Origin: Sphingobacterium lactis
GTDB lineage: Bacteria; Bacteroidota; Bacteroidia; Sphingobacteriales; Sphingobacteriaceae
Assembly: GCF_011046555.1 (NCBI RefSeq)
Contig: NZ_CP049246.1
Coordinates: forward strand, 3,658,001 to 3,722,000
Reading direction: 5' to 3'
DNA length: 64,000 nucleotides
Shown here one piece after another: positions 8,904 to 17,919 of this stretch. The translations under genes and the position numbers were made by a program. The notes beneath the pieces are model-generated. The model did no database searches. It had not been told where the DNA came from and saw only the letters and a list, made by a program, of their open reading frames with translations. Positions within the stretch are counted from its first letter, which is position 1; every line of letters begins with the position of its first letter.

Positions 8904-9812
8904 ATGAAAATTAAATCCATCAGCACCTATTTGCCCTTTGCCCTACTTTTTGCTTCCTGTGTTTCCAACAACAAGGAACAGCCGGTCAGCGATAGTACTT
9001 TTGTAGACTCCACCAATACGGAATATACCCTATCGAAATCCGATCGTTTGGAAGATTACCTATTGGCATTGGACTCCAACGATATCCAGAGTGTCAGCAA
9101 GGTGACCGCCAAATTCAATGAGCTTTTCCCGGAAAAGGATACCGTGCAAGGCGATAAAGCTGTTGGACTGATCATCGATTTCATGAACAAGCTTACCATC
9201 TTCGGGAATCGCACAACATTCGATGAAAACCAAAATTACAGCGCGTTGGTGGATGTAGAGTTCAATGAAGGCAATGCTGACATCCCTGAAGAGCTGAAAG
9301 CCGATTACGAAAAGATCAACAAGAATGGTTTTCGCGTGCGCGAAGTGGAAGGTATGCCCGACCTGGAGATCAACCCGTTCTATATCCAGAATAATTTCTA
9401 TCCCTACATCTCCAAGAATTTCGAGATCTACCTGCAGCAGATGGCCCAGGAGAACAAGGAAGGTTTTGCCATGGATGCTGCGATCATCATCCCCTACCAA
9501 TATCTCGTTCAGCGTGTAATCTGGTGGGAAGATTTTGCGAAGAATGCGAAAGATCCTTGGCTAAAGGCCAAGGCCGACGAGCAATACGAATGGTACCTGA
9601 CGAACCTGACCATCGGTATGGACAATACACCGGTGATCGAAGGGCAACAGGTTTCGCCTTACTTTAAGGATGCCTATGCCTATCTCACCGAACTGGCCCC
9701 CAACTCTGCTGCCTACAAAAAACTGGAACGCTATATCAACTTCTTGAACGACAATAAAATCGAGGATGCCAAGGCACTTCTCCCGACATTGATTGGTAGC
9801 CACATGAATTAA
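8904..9812 (+). CDS. Exported lipoprotein, unknown function
   Basis: A 302-residue protein with a lipoprotein signal (basic start, hydrophobic core, LLFASC lipobox; Cys near residue 19) followed by a Ser/Thr/Asp-rich linker. The mature part is acidic and predicted to be mostly helical, with no recognised domain. It would be anchored in the outer or inner membrane facing the periplasm. Its stop overlaps the start of the truncated haemoglobin gene (TAATG), so the two are translationally linked and may work together, perhaps in stress or respiratory response (inference only). Confidence 0.8.
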   Translation: MKIKSISTYLPFALLFASCVSNNKEQPVSDSTFVDSTNTEYTLSKSDRLEDYLLALDSNDIQSVSKVTAKFNELFPEKDTVQGDKAVGLIIDFMNKLTIFGNRTTFDENQNYSALVDVEFNEGNADIPEELKADYEKINKNGFRVREVEGMPDLEINPFYIQNNFYPYISKNFEIYLQQMAQENKEGFAMDAAIIIPYQYLVQRVIWWEDFAKNAKDPWLKAKADEQYEWYLTNLTIGMDNTPVIEGQQVSPYFKDAYAYLTELAPNSAAYKKLERYINFLNDNKIEDAKALLPTLIGSHMN

Positions 9813-10216
9813 TGGAAATGGAAGAGCAAAGAAGCGATATCAGCAATCTCGACGACATCAAGCTGTTGGTGGATAGCTTTTACGGCAAAGTGCGTCAGGA
9901 CGCCTTAATCGGCCCCATCTTCGATCGGGAGATCGGGAACAACTGGCCGACGCATCTGGAGAAGATGTACCGGTTCTGGCAGACCATCCTGTTCGATGCC
10001 CATACCTATAACGGCCGACCTTTTCCTCCACATGCAAAACTCCCCATTGATAAAGAACATTTTGAACGCTGGCTAACCCTATTCGAATCCAATCTGGATG
10101 CCCAGTTTGCAGGTCCGGTAACTGAAGAGGCCCGCTTTCGGGCACACAAGATGGCCGAGCTGTTCCAGATCAAATTGCAGCATATCCGACAAGATCCTTT
10201 CCGGCCATTACTCTAG
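9812..10216 (+). CDS. Group III truncated haemoglobin
   Basis: A 134-residue haem protein of the short 2-on-2 globin fold. Group III features are visible: the F-Y-x-K-V helix start, the distal region GPIFDREI with NNWPTHLEKMYRFW, the long FDAHTYNGRPFPPHAKLPI stretch, and the proximal His in HFERWLTLF. Members bind oxygen or NO and are linked to nitrosative stress or to electron-transfer help; the physiological role of this group is not settled. It overlaps the preceding lipoprotein gene by one base and is followed after about 50 bases by the Smr gene. Confidence 0.92.
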   Translation: MEMEEQRSDISNLDDIKLLVDSFYGKVRQDALIGPIFDREIGNNWPTHLEKMYRFWQTILFDAHTYNGRPFPPHAKLPIDKEHFERWLTLFESNLDAQFAGPVTEEARFRAHKMAELFQIKLQHIRQDPFRPLL

Positions 10217-10265
10217 AATCCGAAATATTTCGGGGAATTTTACGGGAGAACCCTTAATTTTGGGG

Positions 10266-10571
10266 ATGGCACGTGCATTACCCAAACCACCAAAAACTGT
10301 CGACCTCCACGCCGAGGCTTTCCTTGCCGATCTGGAAGATTATGAACTTGACGAACTCCTGGCCGAGTCCATCGATTATCTGAGGGATCAGCTGGATGCC
10401 GCCATCTATTGGGATTATCCCGAAATCAAATTTATCCATGGAAAAGGTAAGGGCATCCTGCGCAAGGCAGTTTACGAAGAGCTACAGGTCTATAAGGACT
10501 CCCGAGCGATCAGTCACTTCCACCCCTCCTACGCCAATGAAGATATCGTGGTGGTGGTTATCGGACTATAA
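10266..10571 (+). CDS. Small Smr-domain protein
   Basis: About 101 residues consisting almost solely of a Smr domain: the VDLHAE motif near the start, a helix pair, then the FIHGKGKGILR nucleic-acid-binding motif and a final hydrophobic strand (IVVVVIGL). Smr domains bind or nick DNA/RNA; in many Bacteroidota the domain is the C-terminus of a longer DUF2027 protein of about 340 residues, so this stand-alone version is short. ATG 10266 is preferred; a TTG two codons upstream is possible. Its stop overlaps the convergent next gene by six bases. Confidence 0.82.
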   Translation: MARALPKPPKTVDLHAEAFLADLEDYELDELLAESIDYLRDQLDAAIYWDYPEIKFIHGKGKGILRKAVYEELQVYKDSRAISHFHPSYANEDIVVVVIGL

Positions 10572-11663
10572 TACCTTGACACGGTAAACACCAAAGGGAA
10601 AGATTAATTTGTTGGCGCCGTAATTCCAATGCGGTAGCAGATGCATCTGCGCACAGGAGAAGTACAGGTATCCATCTGATCCCACGCCCATCGAGTCAGG
10701 CCACAATATCCGGGAGTCCTGCGCCAGAATCTCTATTTTTCCATCCGGTTTCAGGCGGCGAACGGTATAATCTAATGAGGTGGTAAGGTAGATGTTGTTT
10801 TCCTTATCCGCTGCCAAGCCATGGGTAATCCCTACTTCCCCCATATCTTCCACATGTTTCGCCAATTCGGCATCGGTCAGCTTTGGATCGGCAAGGTATT
10901 CGGTCGCGATACGATAGAGTTTTTTCGCATTGATGGGCTTAAAGTAGAACCATTTGTTATCTTTCGTCAGGGCAATACCGTTCACATTCGAAGAGAAGGG
11001 TTTATCATGATGGTCAACCATATCTTCCCCATCAAACTGCAGGACGATCGTCGAATCCGCGAGCGTAAATTCGGAATTCGCCAACGCTTTCCTACTTCTG
11101 CCGGACTTCAGATCCATAACGATAATGGCTGCCTGCCCAGGGTCGGAGAAATAAGCCAATCCCTTTTCCGTATCGATACGGACATCATTGAGTCCTGATT
11201 TTGTTTTATCCAGGTCATCAAAGGTATATACTCTTTTGACTTGGTTGGTTCCCAGATCAATCTGTACCATTTTAAATTGACCAGCTTTCGGTCCCTTATC
11301 CGAACTGCCGAAAATGGATCCAGAGGAAGCCGGTTTGGAGTCCAATACCCATAATTGATCATTTGTATCCACATAGATATCCTGCACGTTCACAAAATGT
11401 TCCTCTGCTTTGCCTTCAACTGCATTCCAAGCGGCATCGGGAAAAGGCTTCCGCTCGCCCGCAACGATTTCCGTCAATCCATAAACATAGGGTTGCCGTT
11501 TCGGAAAGGATACAAAAACTCGGTTATCGGATGAGACAGATACGCCAATTGGCTGGGATTCGCCGAACGTAGCGACAACTTCCAAGCGCGGGTCAATGGT
11601 TTGGGACATAACAGGTAATATTAGGGAAAAACAGCAGATTAAACTTAATAGGGACTTCTTCAT
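10566..11663 (-). CDS. Secreted major-royal-jelly/SMP-30-like beta-propeller protein
   Basis: The mature protein of about 345 residues follows a signal peptide (MKKSLLSLICCFSLILPVMSQ). Its pattern fits the MRJP/yellow family of six-bladed propellers: PIGVSVSSDNRVFVSFPK near the start, LWVLDSKP, GLNDVRIDTEKGLAYFSDPG, and the late GLAADKENNIYLTT repeat. Related SMP-30 propellers hydrolyse sugar lactones, but no catalytic assignment can be made here. The ATG at 11663 is chosen because the signal peptide begins there; 48 upstream in-frame codons are charged and unlikely to be translated. Confidence 0.82.
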   Translation of the reverse strand: MKKSLLSLICCFSLILPVMSQTIDPRLEVVATFGESQPIGVSVSSDNRVFVSFPKRQPYVYGLTEIVAGERKPFPDAAWNAVEGKAEEHFVNVQDIYVDTNDQLWVLDSKPASSGSIFGSSDKGPKAGQFKMVQIDLGTNQVKRVYTFDDLDKTKSGLNDVRIDTEKGLAYFSDPGQAAIIVMDLKSGRSRKALANSEFTLADSTIVLQFDGEDMVDHHDKPFSSNVNGIALTKDNKWFYFKPINAKKLYRIATEYLADPKLTDAELAKHVEDMGEVGITHGLAADKENNIYLTTSLDYTVRRLKPDGKIEILAQDSRILWPDSMGVGSDGYLYFSCAQMHLLPHWNYGANKLIFPFGVYRVKVL

Positions 11664-11702
11664 GATACGGTATCTTTTTGGTAAGGTACTGTTTTTAAAA
11701 CA

Positions 11703-11731
11703 AAAGAGCGCAAGTTCTGTTTGCGCTCTTT
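11703..11731 (-). terminator. Terminator after the DUF1080 gene
   Basis: An eleven-base-pair hairpin AAAGAGCGCAA / TTGCGCTCTTT with an 7-base loop sits 24 bases past the stop codon of the DUF1080 gene and is flanked by A and T runs. Confidence 0.8.
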
Positions 11732-11754
11732 CGTTTTTATCCATATCACTGGGC

Positions 11755-12783
11755 TTATTTGCCCGGCGTGAGGGTAATCTTTCTGAATTCGATCGGACCA
11801 TGGTCACCCTGGATGTACAACGGTCCAGGCTCTCCTTCCTTACTGTCCAATGCCCCGCCGGTGATACCTGGGATTTCCTGGTTATTGATCACCGTTTTCC
11901 CATTGATGGCTACGGTTACCAAACGGCCCACCAAGGTAATGTCCATGGTATTCCATTCGTTCGGTCCCTTGGTGACCATTTCATTCGGTGCCAGGAAGCC
12001 GTAGACAGCTCCCAGATACAAAGTTCCCGGATGCCTATCCTTCGGTGAATCCTCGATCTGTACCTCGTAACGGCCACGCAGATAGATTCCGGAATTGGAT
12101 CCTTCCGGGTATCTATATTCCAGACTCACCTTGAAATCCTCAAAGGTCTGTTCAGTAATAAGGTTTGCTCCTGCAGCTTCATTGGTCAGGATACCATCCT
12201 TCACCACCCATTTGTTATTCTCATTGGAAGGCTTCCAGTTGGTCAGGTCCTTTCCATTGAACAATTCCACCGGTTGCCCCCAGGAAACTGCTGCCGTACG
12301 GTTCAGATAAGGTGCTTTTACACCGGTGAAGGTATATTTTTCTCCTGTATTGCTGGTAATCGTTCCTTTTAGATTTCCGGCTGCCAATTCCCCTTCAATC
12401 ACAAAGTCGCCTTCGCCACCTTCCCACTGTGGTGGGATTGCAAAGGAGAATTTACCATCAACCAATTTGATATGCGAGATCGGACGGCTACTGCCACTAT
12501 CACCAACCCATGCACCAACCAAGGTCGTAAAACCCGATAGTTTGATCTCGATCCACGAAGGAACTTGTTTTCCACCCTTATCCACTGTGAGGTCCCAACG
12601 TCCCAATAGGTCCTTCGACTCTTCGGGAATGGTCTGTGAAGCCGGGTTATGTTCTACTTCTTCTTTCTGCGCAGTGGAATCCTGTCCCGCATTGTTCTTA
12701 TCCGAAGCACCTTGTTGGCAGGACGTCAAGCCGAAGCCCAACAGACCTGTAAAGGCCAATCCATAAGCAAATTGTTTGATCAT
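11755..12783 (-). CDS. DUF1080 (3-keto-disaccharide hydrolase) lipoprotein
   Basis: A 342-residue exported lipoprotein (signal ending GLTSC) with a Ser/Asp/Glu-rich linker. Residues ~165-340 are a DUF1080 concanavalin-like domain: LFNGKDLTNWKP, the WVVKDGIL strand, SLEYRYPEGSNSGIYLRG, YEVQIEDS and the closing GPIEFRKITLTP. Some members hydrolyse 3-ketoglycosides such as 3-ketotrehalose; others bind polysaccharide. The N-terminal ~120 residues are a second beta-rich domain, not recognised. It probably acts at the cell surface on carbohydrate. It is monocistronic, with its own terminator downstream. Confidence 0.88.
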   Translation of the reverse strand: MIKQFAYGLAFTGLLGFGLTSCQQGASDKNNAGQDSTAQKEEVEHNPASQTIPEESKDLLGRWDLTVDKGGKQVPSWIEIKLSGFTTLVGAWVGDSGSSRPISHIKLVDGKFSFAIPPQWEGGEGDFVIEGELAAGNLKGTITSNTGEKYTFTGVKAPYLNRTAAVSWGQPVELFNGKDLTNWKPSNENNKWVVKDGILTNEAAGANLITEQTFEDFKVSLEYRYPEGSNSGIYLRGRYEVQIEDSPKDRHPGTLYLGAVYGFLAPNEMVTKGPNEWNTMDITLVGRLVTVAINGKTVINNQEIPGITGGALDSKEGEPGPLYIQGDHGPIEFRKITLTPGK

Positions 12784-12934
12784 GTGTTTGTGTATTTGTT
12801 GATTTTTTTGTCCATTTGGTTACCGATCCGGTTTAGGCATGCACGCCGAAGCGGATACTAAAATTAGCAAAAATTATCAATAACAGCAGTTTATTTGTGC
12901 TTTCGTATTAAGCTGTTACAAAAGGCAAACGAAA

Positions 12935-12965
12935 AAGGCGAAATCATCATTGATGATTTCGCCTT
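12935..12965 (-). terminator. Terminator of the DUF4954-glmS operon
   Basis: Perfect 15-base arms AAGGCGAAATCATCA / TGATGATTTCGCCTT around a single base (in practice a slightly shorter stem with a small loop), 36 bases past the DUF4954 stop codon. Confidence 0.85.
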
Positions 12966-13000
12966 CCTATGTGCTGTTGAGCGACTACACTTTTGGTAAC

Positions 13001-15154
13001 TTAAAACGCACCGTTAAAAGCAGCCACTTTACTTGTGAAATTCTCGAATTCTGCGGTCTGCTGATTGATGAAGCTATTATCTTCCAATCGACCGACTACT
13101 TCGTTCATCTCCTCCACCGATTCATAGACCATCAATCGGAAAGGGTTGTGGTAGTCCTTGCTTCTGGAGTTGTGGATTTCTTCGCAGATCCATTTCTTGG
13201 TCGCTAGCGCTTCATCCAACAGTTCGTTCCAGAATGGTGCATCCCAACTTGTAGCATCGCGTTCAGTAACTTCAGCTAATGAAGCCAGCGCGTGGTGCAG
13301 TTTATCGGTAATGTATTCATTGCTCATCTGATGATAACGCGCATGCATCGCTGCCCAAGAATTAACCTCCTCCTTCTTCAGGTCATCCAGCAATTGTTCC
13401 AATTTCGGCACCGGCACAAGCTGCCCACCGATATTTTCGAATTGCACCCGCTTGGTTCCGGATGCGATGAAATCGTTAATCTTTTCCTGAACGACAGCTG
13501 GCGCCACATGCTCCAATACTTGGCACACCGCATTGTAGCGGATCAGTTTCTTGAAAAGTTTGTATGATTCCCGTGGTTTCAGTAACAGGACCTGACGTTT
13601 GGAGAACTCGGCATTATCGACAAAGATCTCCTCGGTCGCTTTACCCTCAGCTTCAAGCCATCCACGTGGATCGGCAATGCCTAGGGTCTTGCCCACTGCT
13701 CGCTCGATCTCTGAAAGCCCCGTAAACAGTTCATTCACCGTATCGGGAGCTAGGATATCGTATTCGAAATATTGATTCTTGAAGGAACGTTTATCGCGTG
13801 AAATGAACTTATTGGTATTGCGCATCAACGCATACATATTGTACATGAACCAATACCCCGGAACCACGACCAAACGGTCATGTGTTACATCATTGCTGAT
13901 CAACGAAAAAGGGAACTTGATATCCAGCTCATGCAGGAAGTCTCCTTTGACGATCAGGGTATAGGACGCAAAACGCGAATTGTGCTTTAAGCTCACGCAC
14001 AACCCTGGCCAGAAGCCACGGCCGGCAATGATCTCACCATCGGCACCCCGCGAATTGTGGTTGGAACCCACAGTGGCACCGGCAGCCATATTACTCTGTC
14101 CCTTCACCAATGCTGCGCACAGGAAAGAGTTGTTATGGTGTTGCTCATGGGCTGGAAAGATCAGGGAATTCAATACCTCACAACAGGAGATCGTGGAATT
14201 ATCCCCCAAGAATGAATTGATCAATCGTGCGCCATATTTCAGTTGGGAGTACGACGAAAGGATAAAGCGAACCGCTTTCACCCCGTAGAATACCCGGCAA
14301 CCATAGCCGATGATACCGTTCACCAATTCGCAACCTTCCCCGATCTGGGTATAGGCTTCCGAGGTGGAATTCACCGTCAGGTTCTTAAGCTTACTGATCC
14401 CCTTGATATACGCATCCGAGCCAATCTTCACATTCTTGAACGTATGGGAATTCTTAATGACCGTACGATCGCCGATCTCGCTGTAATAGCCTCGGATATC
14501 GTTGAATCCGGCGTGGGTAATATCCCAGAAGCGCTGCTGCAGGACCTTATCCTGGCGGTTGCGCGTCCAAAGGTACACGTCTGCCGCCTGCATCCCATCA
14601 AAGGGTAACACCGAGCGGCCACCGTTCTCATTGCAGAGCTCCAGGTAGATCCGACTGCTGTCCTGATCGCCCGCTTTGAGGATACCATTCCCAAATTTCG
14701 CATTGGAACTGGTTTCCATCTCATTGACGTTCAACAGAATTACTTCATTCCCCACGATGAAATGGGCAATGTAGCGCACCTGGTGCAGCGCAACACAATC
14801 GCCAAGGTCGCAACTGATGATCTGGGAATTGTAGATCCCCACGGGCAGGCGGATGTCCCGGTATTCCAGGTACACCTCCTCCATATCACCGATGCGCACC
14901 AAGCCAAAGAACTTCGAACGCTTGATCTGCTTCGGAAAGAACTTATCCGTCACCAGTACATCGTTCCAATCCGTAGACTCATTGTGGTTCATCTCCAGGA
15001 TCTGGATTTCTTCCGCAGTGAGGTTACGGTAAGTCTTCTGGTTCTTGTTCTGCTCGAAACGCAGGTAGTATTCGTCCTTCCCTTCCGGAAGGTATTCGGC
15101 GGGTATGAAATCATACCCGATCCAATTTAAAGGTTGCTTGATAATATATCCCAT
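13001..15154 (-). CDS. DUF4954 hexapeptide-repeat protein
   Basis: A 717-residue cytoplasmic protein of the DUF4954 family, typical of Bacteroidota. The N-terminus carries YRNLTAEEIQILE and WNDVLVTDKFFPKQIKRSKF. Residues ~80-380 show irregular left-handed beta-helix/hexapeptide patterns (IGDRTVIKNS, VKIGSDAYIKG, AAGATVGSNHN). The C-terminal 250 residues are helical. Family members are not biochemically characterised; hexapeptide proteins are often acyl- or nucleotidyl-transferases. It starts only six bases after the glmS stop, so it is co-transcribed with glmS, suggesting a link to amino-sugar or UDP-GlcNAc metabolism (inference). Confidence 0.85.
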   Translation of the reverse strand: MGYIIKQPLNWIGYDFIPAEYLPEGKDEYYLRFEQNKNQKTYRNLTAEEIQILEMNHNESTDWNDVLVTDKFFPKQIKRSKFFGLVRIGDMEEVYLEYRDIRLPVGIYNSQIISCDLGDCVALHQVRYIAHFIVGNEVILLNVNEMETSSNAKFGNGILKAGDQDSSRIYLELCNENGGRSVLPFDGMQAADVYLWTRNRQDKVLQQRFWDITHAGFNDIRGYYSEIGDRTVIKNSHTFKNVKIGSDAYIKGISKLKNLTVNSTSEAYTQIGEGCELVNGIIGYGCRVFYGVKAVRFILSSYSQLKYGARLINSFLGDNSTISCCEVLNSLIFPAHEQHHNNSFLCAALVKGQSNMAAGATVGSNHNSRGADGEIIAGRGFWPGLCVSLKHNSRFASYTLIVKGDFLHELDIKFPFSLISNDVTHDRLVVVPGYWFMYNMYALMRNTNKFISRDKRSFKNQYFEYDILAPDTVNELFTGLSEIERAVGKTLGIADPRGWLEAEGKATEEIFVDNAEFSKRQVLLLKPRESYKLFKKLIRYNAVCQVLEHVAPAVVQEKINDFIASGTKRVQFENIGGQLVPVPKLEQLLDDLKKEEVNSWAAMHARYHQMSNEYITDKLHHALASLAEVTERDATSWDAPFWNELLDEALATKKWICEEIHNSRSKDYHNPFRLMVYESVEEMNEVVGRLEDNSFINQQTAEFENFTSKVAAFNGAF

Positions 15155-15160
15155 AACCGA

Positions 15161-17002
15161 TTATTCCACAGTTACCGACTTGGCTAAATTCCGAGGTTTA
15201 TCCACATCCAAACCACGGTAAACACCGATATAATACGATAATAACTGCAATGGAACAACGGTCAATAAAGGTGCGATCACCTCATCAGCTTCAGGTACCA
15301 CCATCACATCATTTGAAATGGTCGGTGTCACCTCATCGCCTTCGGTCATCACCGAGATCACCATACCCTTACGGGCCTTGATCTCTTGGATATTACTTAC
15401 GATCTTTTCGTGGTAGGTGTCCTTACTTGCAATGAACACTACCGGCAATTCTTCATCGACCAATGCAATCGGTCCATGCTTCATCTCCGCCGCAGGGTAT
15501 CCTTCAGCGTGGATGTAGGAGATTTCCTTCAGCTTCAATGCACCTTCCAGGGCAGTAGGGAAATTATACCCACGGCCTAGGTAAAGCACATCGCGTGCGT
15601 CTTTATATTTATAGGCGATAGCCTTGATATTATCCACTTCATTGTCCAATACCCACTGTACCTTTTCTGGCACATCGTGCAATTCTTGGCACAATTCATC
15701 AAAACGCTCATCCGAGATGGTACCTTTTGCTTTCGCCAATTTCAGGGCAAACAACATCAATACGGCCAATTGCGCGGTATACGCTTTTGTACTGGCAACA
15801 CCGATTTCCGGACCAGCGTGCGTATAACAACCGGCATGTGAAATCCGTGCGATGGAAGAACCAACCACGTTCACGACTCCGAAGATTGTTGCACCTTGCT
15901 CTTTCGCGCGTTCCAAAGCAACCAGCGTATCCGCTGTTTCTCCACTTTGGGAAATGGCAATGATGACATCATCGGAAGAAATCACCGGATTACGGTACCT
16001 GAATTCCGAAGCATACTCCACTTCGACATTTACACGACATAGCTCCTCAATGACATATTCTGCCACAAGACCCGCATGCCAGCTTGTTCCACAGGCTACG
16101 ATGATGATACGGCGTGCCTGCTGCAACTTATCTTGGATGGCGTCTACCCCACTAAGGATAATCTTGTGCTCATTCAGAACCAAACGACCACGCAAAGAAT
16201 CTGCAATGGTTGTCGGTTGTTCAAAGATTTCTTTCAACATGAAATGGTCATATCCACCTTTTTCGATTGCCGCCAATTCCAGATCTAATTTCTGAACGAA
16301 TGGTGTGATCACTTCGTTACCGAGGTTTTTCAGGATCAGCTCATCAGGTTTTACGATGGCCAATTCATAATCGTTGATATACACTACTTCCTTGGTATAA
16401 GCAAGCATCGGTGATGCATCCGATCCTAGGAAATGTTCATTCTTCCCGATTCCGATCACCAAAGGGCTTCCCTTGCGGGCAGCGATGATCGTATCTGGTT
16501 GAGCTGCATCGATCAGGAGGATTACGTAGGCACCTGTCACGCGTTTCAACGCGATACGGATGGCTTCCTCCAAACTACATGCGTTCTTGGATTTAATATC
16601 TTCGATGAAATTCAAAAGTACCTCGGAGTCCGTATCCGAATGGAATTCGTACCCTGCCTTCTGAAGTTCGCTTTTTAGCTGTGCATAGTTTTCGATAATC
16701 CCGTTGTGGATCATCGCAAGGTTTCCGGATTTGGAAACATGGGGATGGGCGTTGCGATCGGATGGTTCACCGTGGGTCGCCCAGCGGGTATGTCCAATCC
16801 CCGTTGTGCCAGCCGTCGATTGGTTCCCAACAAATTCTTCCAAGGCAGCGACTTTTCCTGCCTTCTTGTACACCTTCACGGAGTCTCCTTGCTGAAGTGC
16901 TACACCAGCACTGTCATAACCTCTGTATTCTAATTTTTTCAAGCCATCAATTACGATTGGATAAGCTTGACGCGTTCCGGTATAACCGACAATTCCACAC
17001 AT
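15161..17002 (-). CDS. glmS: Glutamine-fructose-6-phosphate aminotransferase (isomerising)
   Basis: GlmS makes glucosamine-6-phosphate from fructose-6-phosphate and glutamine, the entry step to peptidoglycan and LPS amino sugars. The 613 residues show the full architecture: catalytic Cys immediately after Met (MCGIVGY), the glutaminase motifs HTRWATHG and GHTRWA region, a linker, then two SIS domains (SQSGETADTLVAL; GRGYNFPTALEGALKLKE) and the C-terminal LAKSVTVE. Length equals the family norm. It is the first gene of an operon with the DUF4954 gene. No glmS ribozyme is recognisable in the ~120-base upstream region. Confidence 0.98.
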   Translation of the reverse strand: MCGIVGYTGTRQAYPIVIDGLKKLEYRGYDSAGVALQQGDSVKVYKKAGKVAALEEFVGNQSTAGTTGIGHTRWATHGEPSDRNAHPHVSKSGNLAMIHNGIIENYAQLKSELQKAGYEFHSDTDSEVLLNFIEDIKSKNACSLEEAIRIALKRVTGAYVILLIDAAQPDTIIAARKGSPLVIGIGKNEHFLGSDASPMLAYTKEVVYINDYELAIVKPDELILKNLGNEVITPFVQKLDLELAAIEKGGYDHFMLKEIFEQPTTIADSLRGRLVLNEHKIILSGVDAIQDKLQQARRIIIVACGTSWHAGLVAEYVIEELCRVNVEVEYASEFRYRNPVISSDDVIIAISQSGETADTLVALERAKEQGATIFGVVNVVGSSIARISHAGCYTHAGPEIGVASTKAYTAQLAVLMLFALKLAKAKGTISDERFDELCQELHDVPEKVQWVLDNEVDNIKAIAYKYKDARDVLYLGRGYNFPTALEGALKLKEISYIHAEGYPAAEMKHGPIALVDEELPVVFIASKDTYHEKIVSNIQEIKARKGMVISVMTEGDEVTPTISNDVMVVPEADEVIAPLLTVVPLQLLSYYIGVYRGLDVDKPRNLAKSVTVE

Positions 17003-17085
17003 ATGTTCTCGTTTAATCTAAGTTTTAAAATATTAAATATATTAATAATAATAGTAAATGCAATCGGTTGCGCGCTCTAAAAGAC

Positions 17086-17110
17086 AAAAACCGGACCAAG
17101 TCCGGTTTTT
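17086..17110 (-). terminator. Terminator of the response regulator gene
   Basis: Perfect eleven-base arms AAAAACCGGAC / GTCCGGTTTTT with a CAA loop, 17 bases past the regulator's stop codon and before glmS. Confidence 0.9.
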
Positions 17111-17126
17111 CTATGTTATATAATTG

Positions 17127-17816
17127 TTATTCTAATTCAAATTTGTAGCCAACTCCCTTGACCGTTGTCACATAGGTATCGCCGATTTTTTCCCTGAGCT
17201 TTCGGATATGCACGTCGATCGTCCGATTGGTCACGACCACCGAGTCTTCCCAGATGGCCTTCAGGATTTGTTCACGAGTAAAAACCTTGTTCGGCTTGGA
17301 GGCCAACAGGTAGAGCAATTCAAATTCTTTCTTGGCCAGCACGAACTTCTCTTCTCCGCGGTAAACCAGGAAGGAATCCCTGTCAATGACCAGATCGGCA
17401 ATCTCCAATTTATCGGAGGTCTGGTCGTCGATAACTTCCGTTGTATTGCGTCTCAGGATTGCGTTGATACGGCTCATCAGTGCGCGAGGTTTGATCGGTT
17501 TGGCGATGTAATCATCTGCACCGACATTAAAACCGGCAATCTCCGAATATTCTTCACTGCGTGCAGTTAGGAATACCATAAATACCTGCTTGAATTCCGG
17601 CATGGAACGCATCAACCGACACGCCTCGATACCATCCATCTCCGGCATCATCACATCCAAGATGATCAAGTCCGGGAAAACCTCTTTTGCAACCTTAATA
17701 GCTTCCTTACCATTGGAAGCTGTATATACTTGGTAACCTTCTTTGGTTAAATTGTACGAAATGAGTTCGACGATATCTGCTTCGTCATCAACCACAAGAA
17801 TCTTTTGATTGGCCAT
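17127..17816 (-). CDS. OmpR/PhoB-type response regulator
   Basis: A 229-residue two-component regulator. The receiver domain (1-120) shows VVDDEAD acidic pair, phospho-acceptor Asp in LIILDVMMPEMDG, Thr in FLTAR and Lys in YIAKPIKPRALM. The C-terminal winged helix (~140-229) has LTKKEFELLYLLASKP-like (here LAKKEFELLYLLASKP), REQILKAIW, RTIDVHIRKLREKIG and the wing GVGYKF. It would bind DNA when phosphorylated. No histidine kinase gene is adjacent, so its partner must be elsewhere. Flanked by a strong terminator it appears to be transcribed alone. Confidence 0.96.
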   Translation of the reverse strand: MANQKILVVDDEADIVELISYNLTKEGYQVYTASNGKEAIKVAKEVFPDLIILDVMMPEMDGIEACRLMRSMPEFKQVFMVFLTARSEEYSEIAGFNVGADDYIAKPIKPRALMSRINAILRRNTTEVIDDQTSDKLEIADLVIDRDSFLVYRGEEKFVLAKKEFELLYLLASKPNKVFTREQILKAIWEDSVVVTNRTIDVHIRKLREKIGDTYVTTVKGVGYKFELE

Positions 17817-17919
17817 ATACAGTGTATTTTTTTCGCTAAGGTATATACTTTATTATAAAATAAAGTTAAAGCAACATTAAGTTATTGTTAACACTTAAAA
17901 GTAATTTAACAGAGCCTTC

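Noticed and set aside
17003..17085. glmS ribozyme upstream of glmS
   Set aside because: The ~120-base spacer is AT-rich, contains no recognisable ribozyme core, and this element is typical of Gram-positive bacteria.
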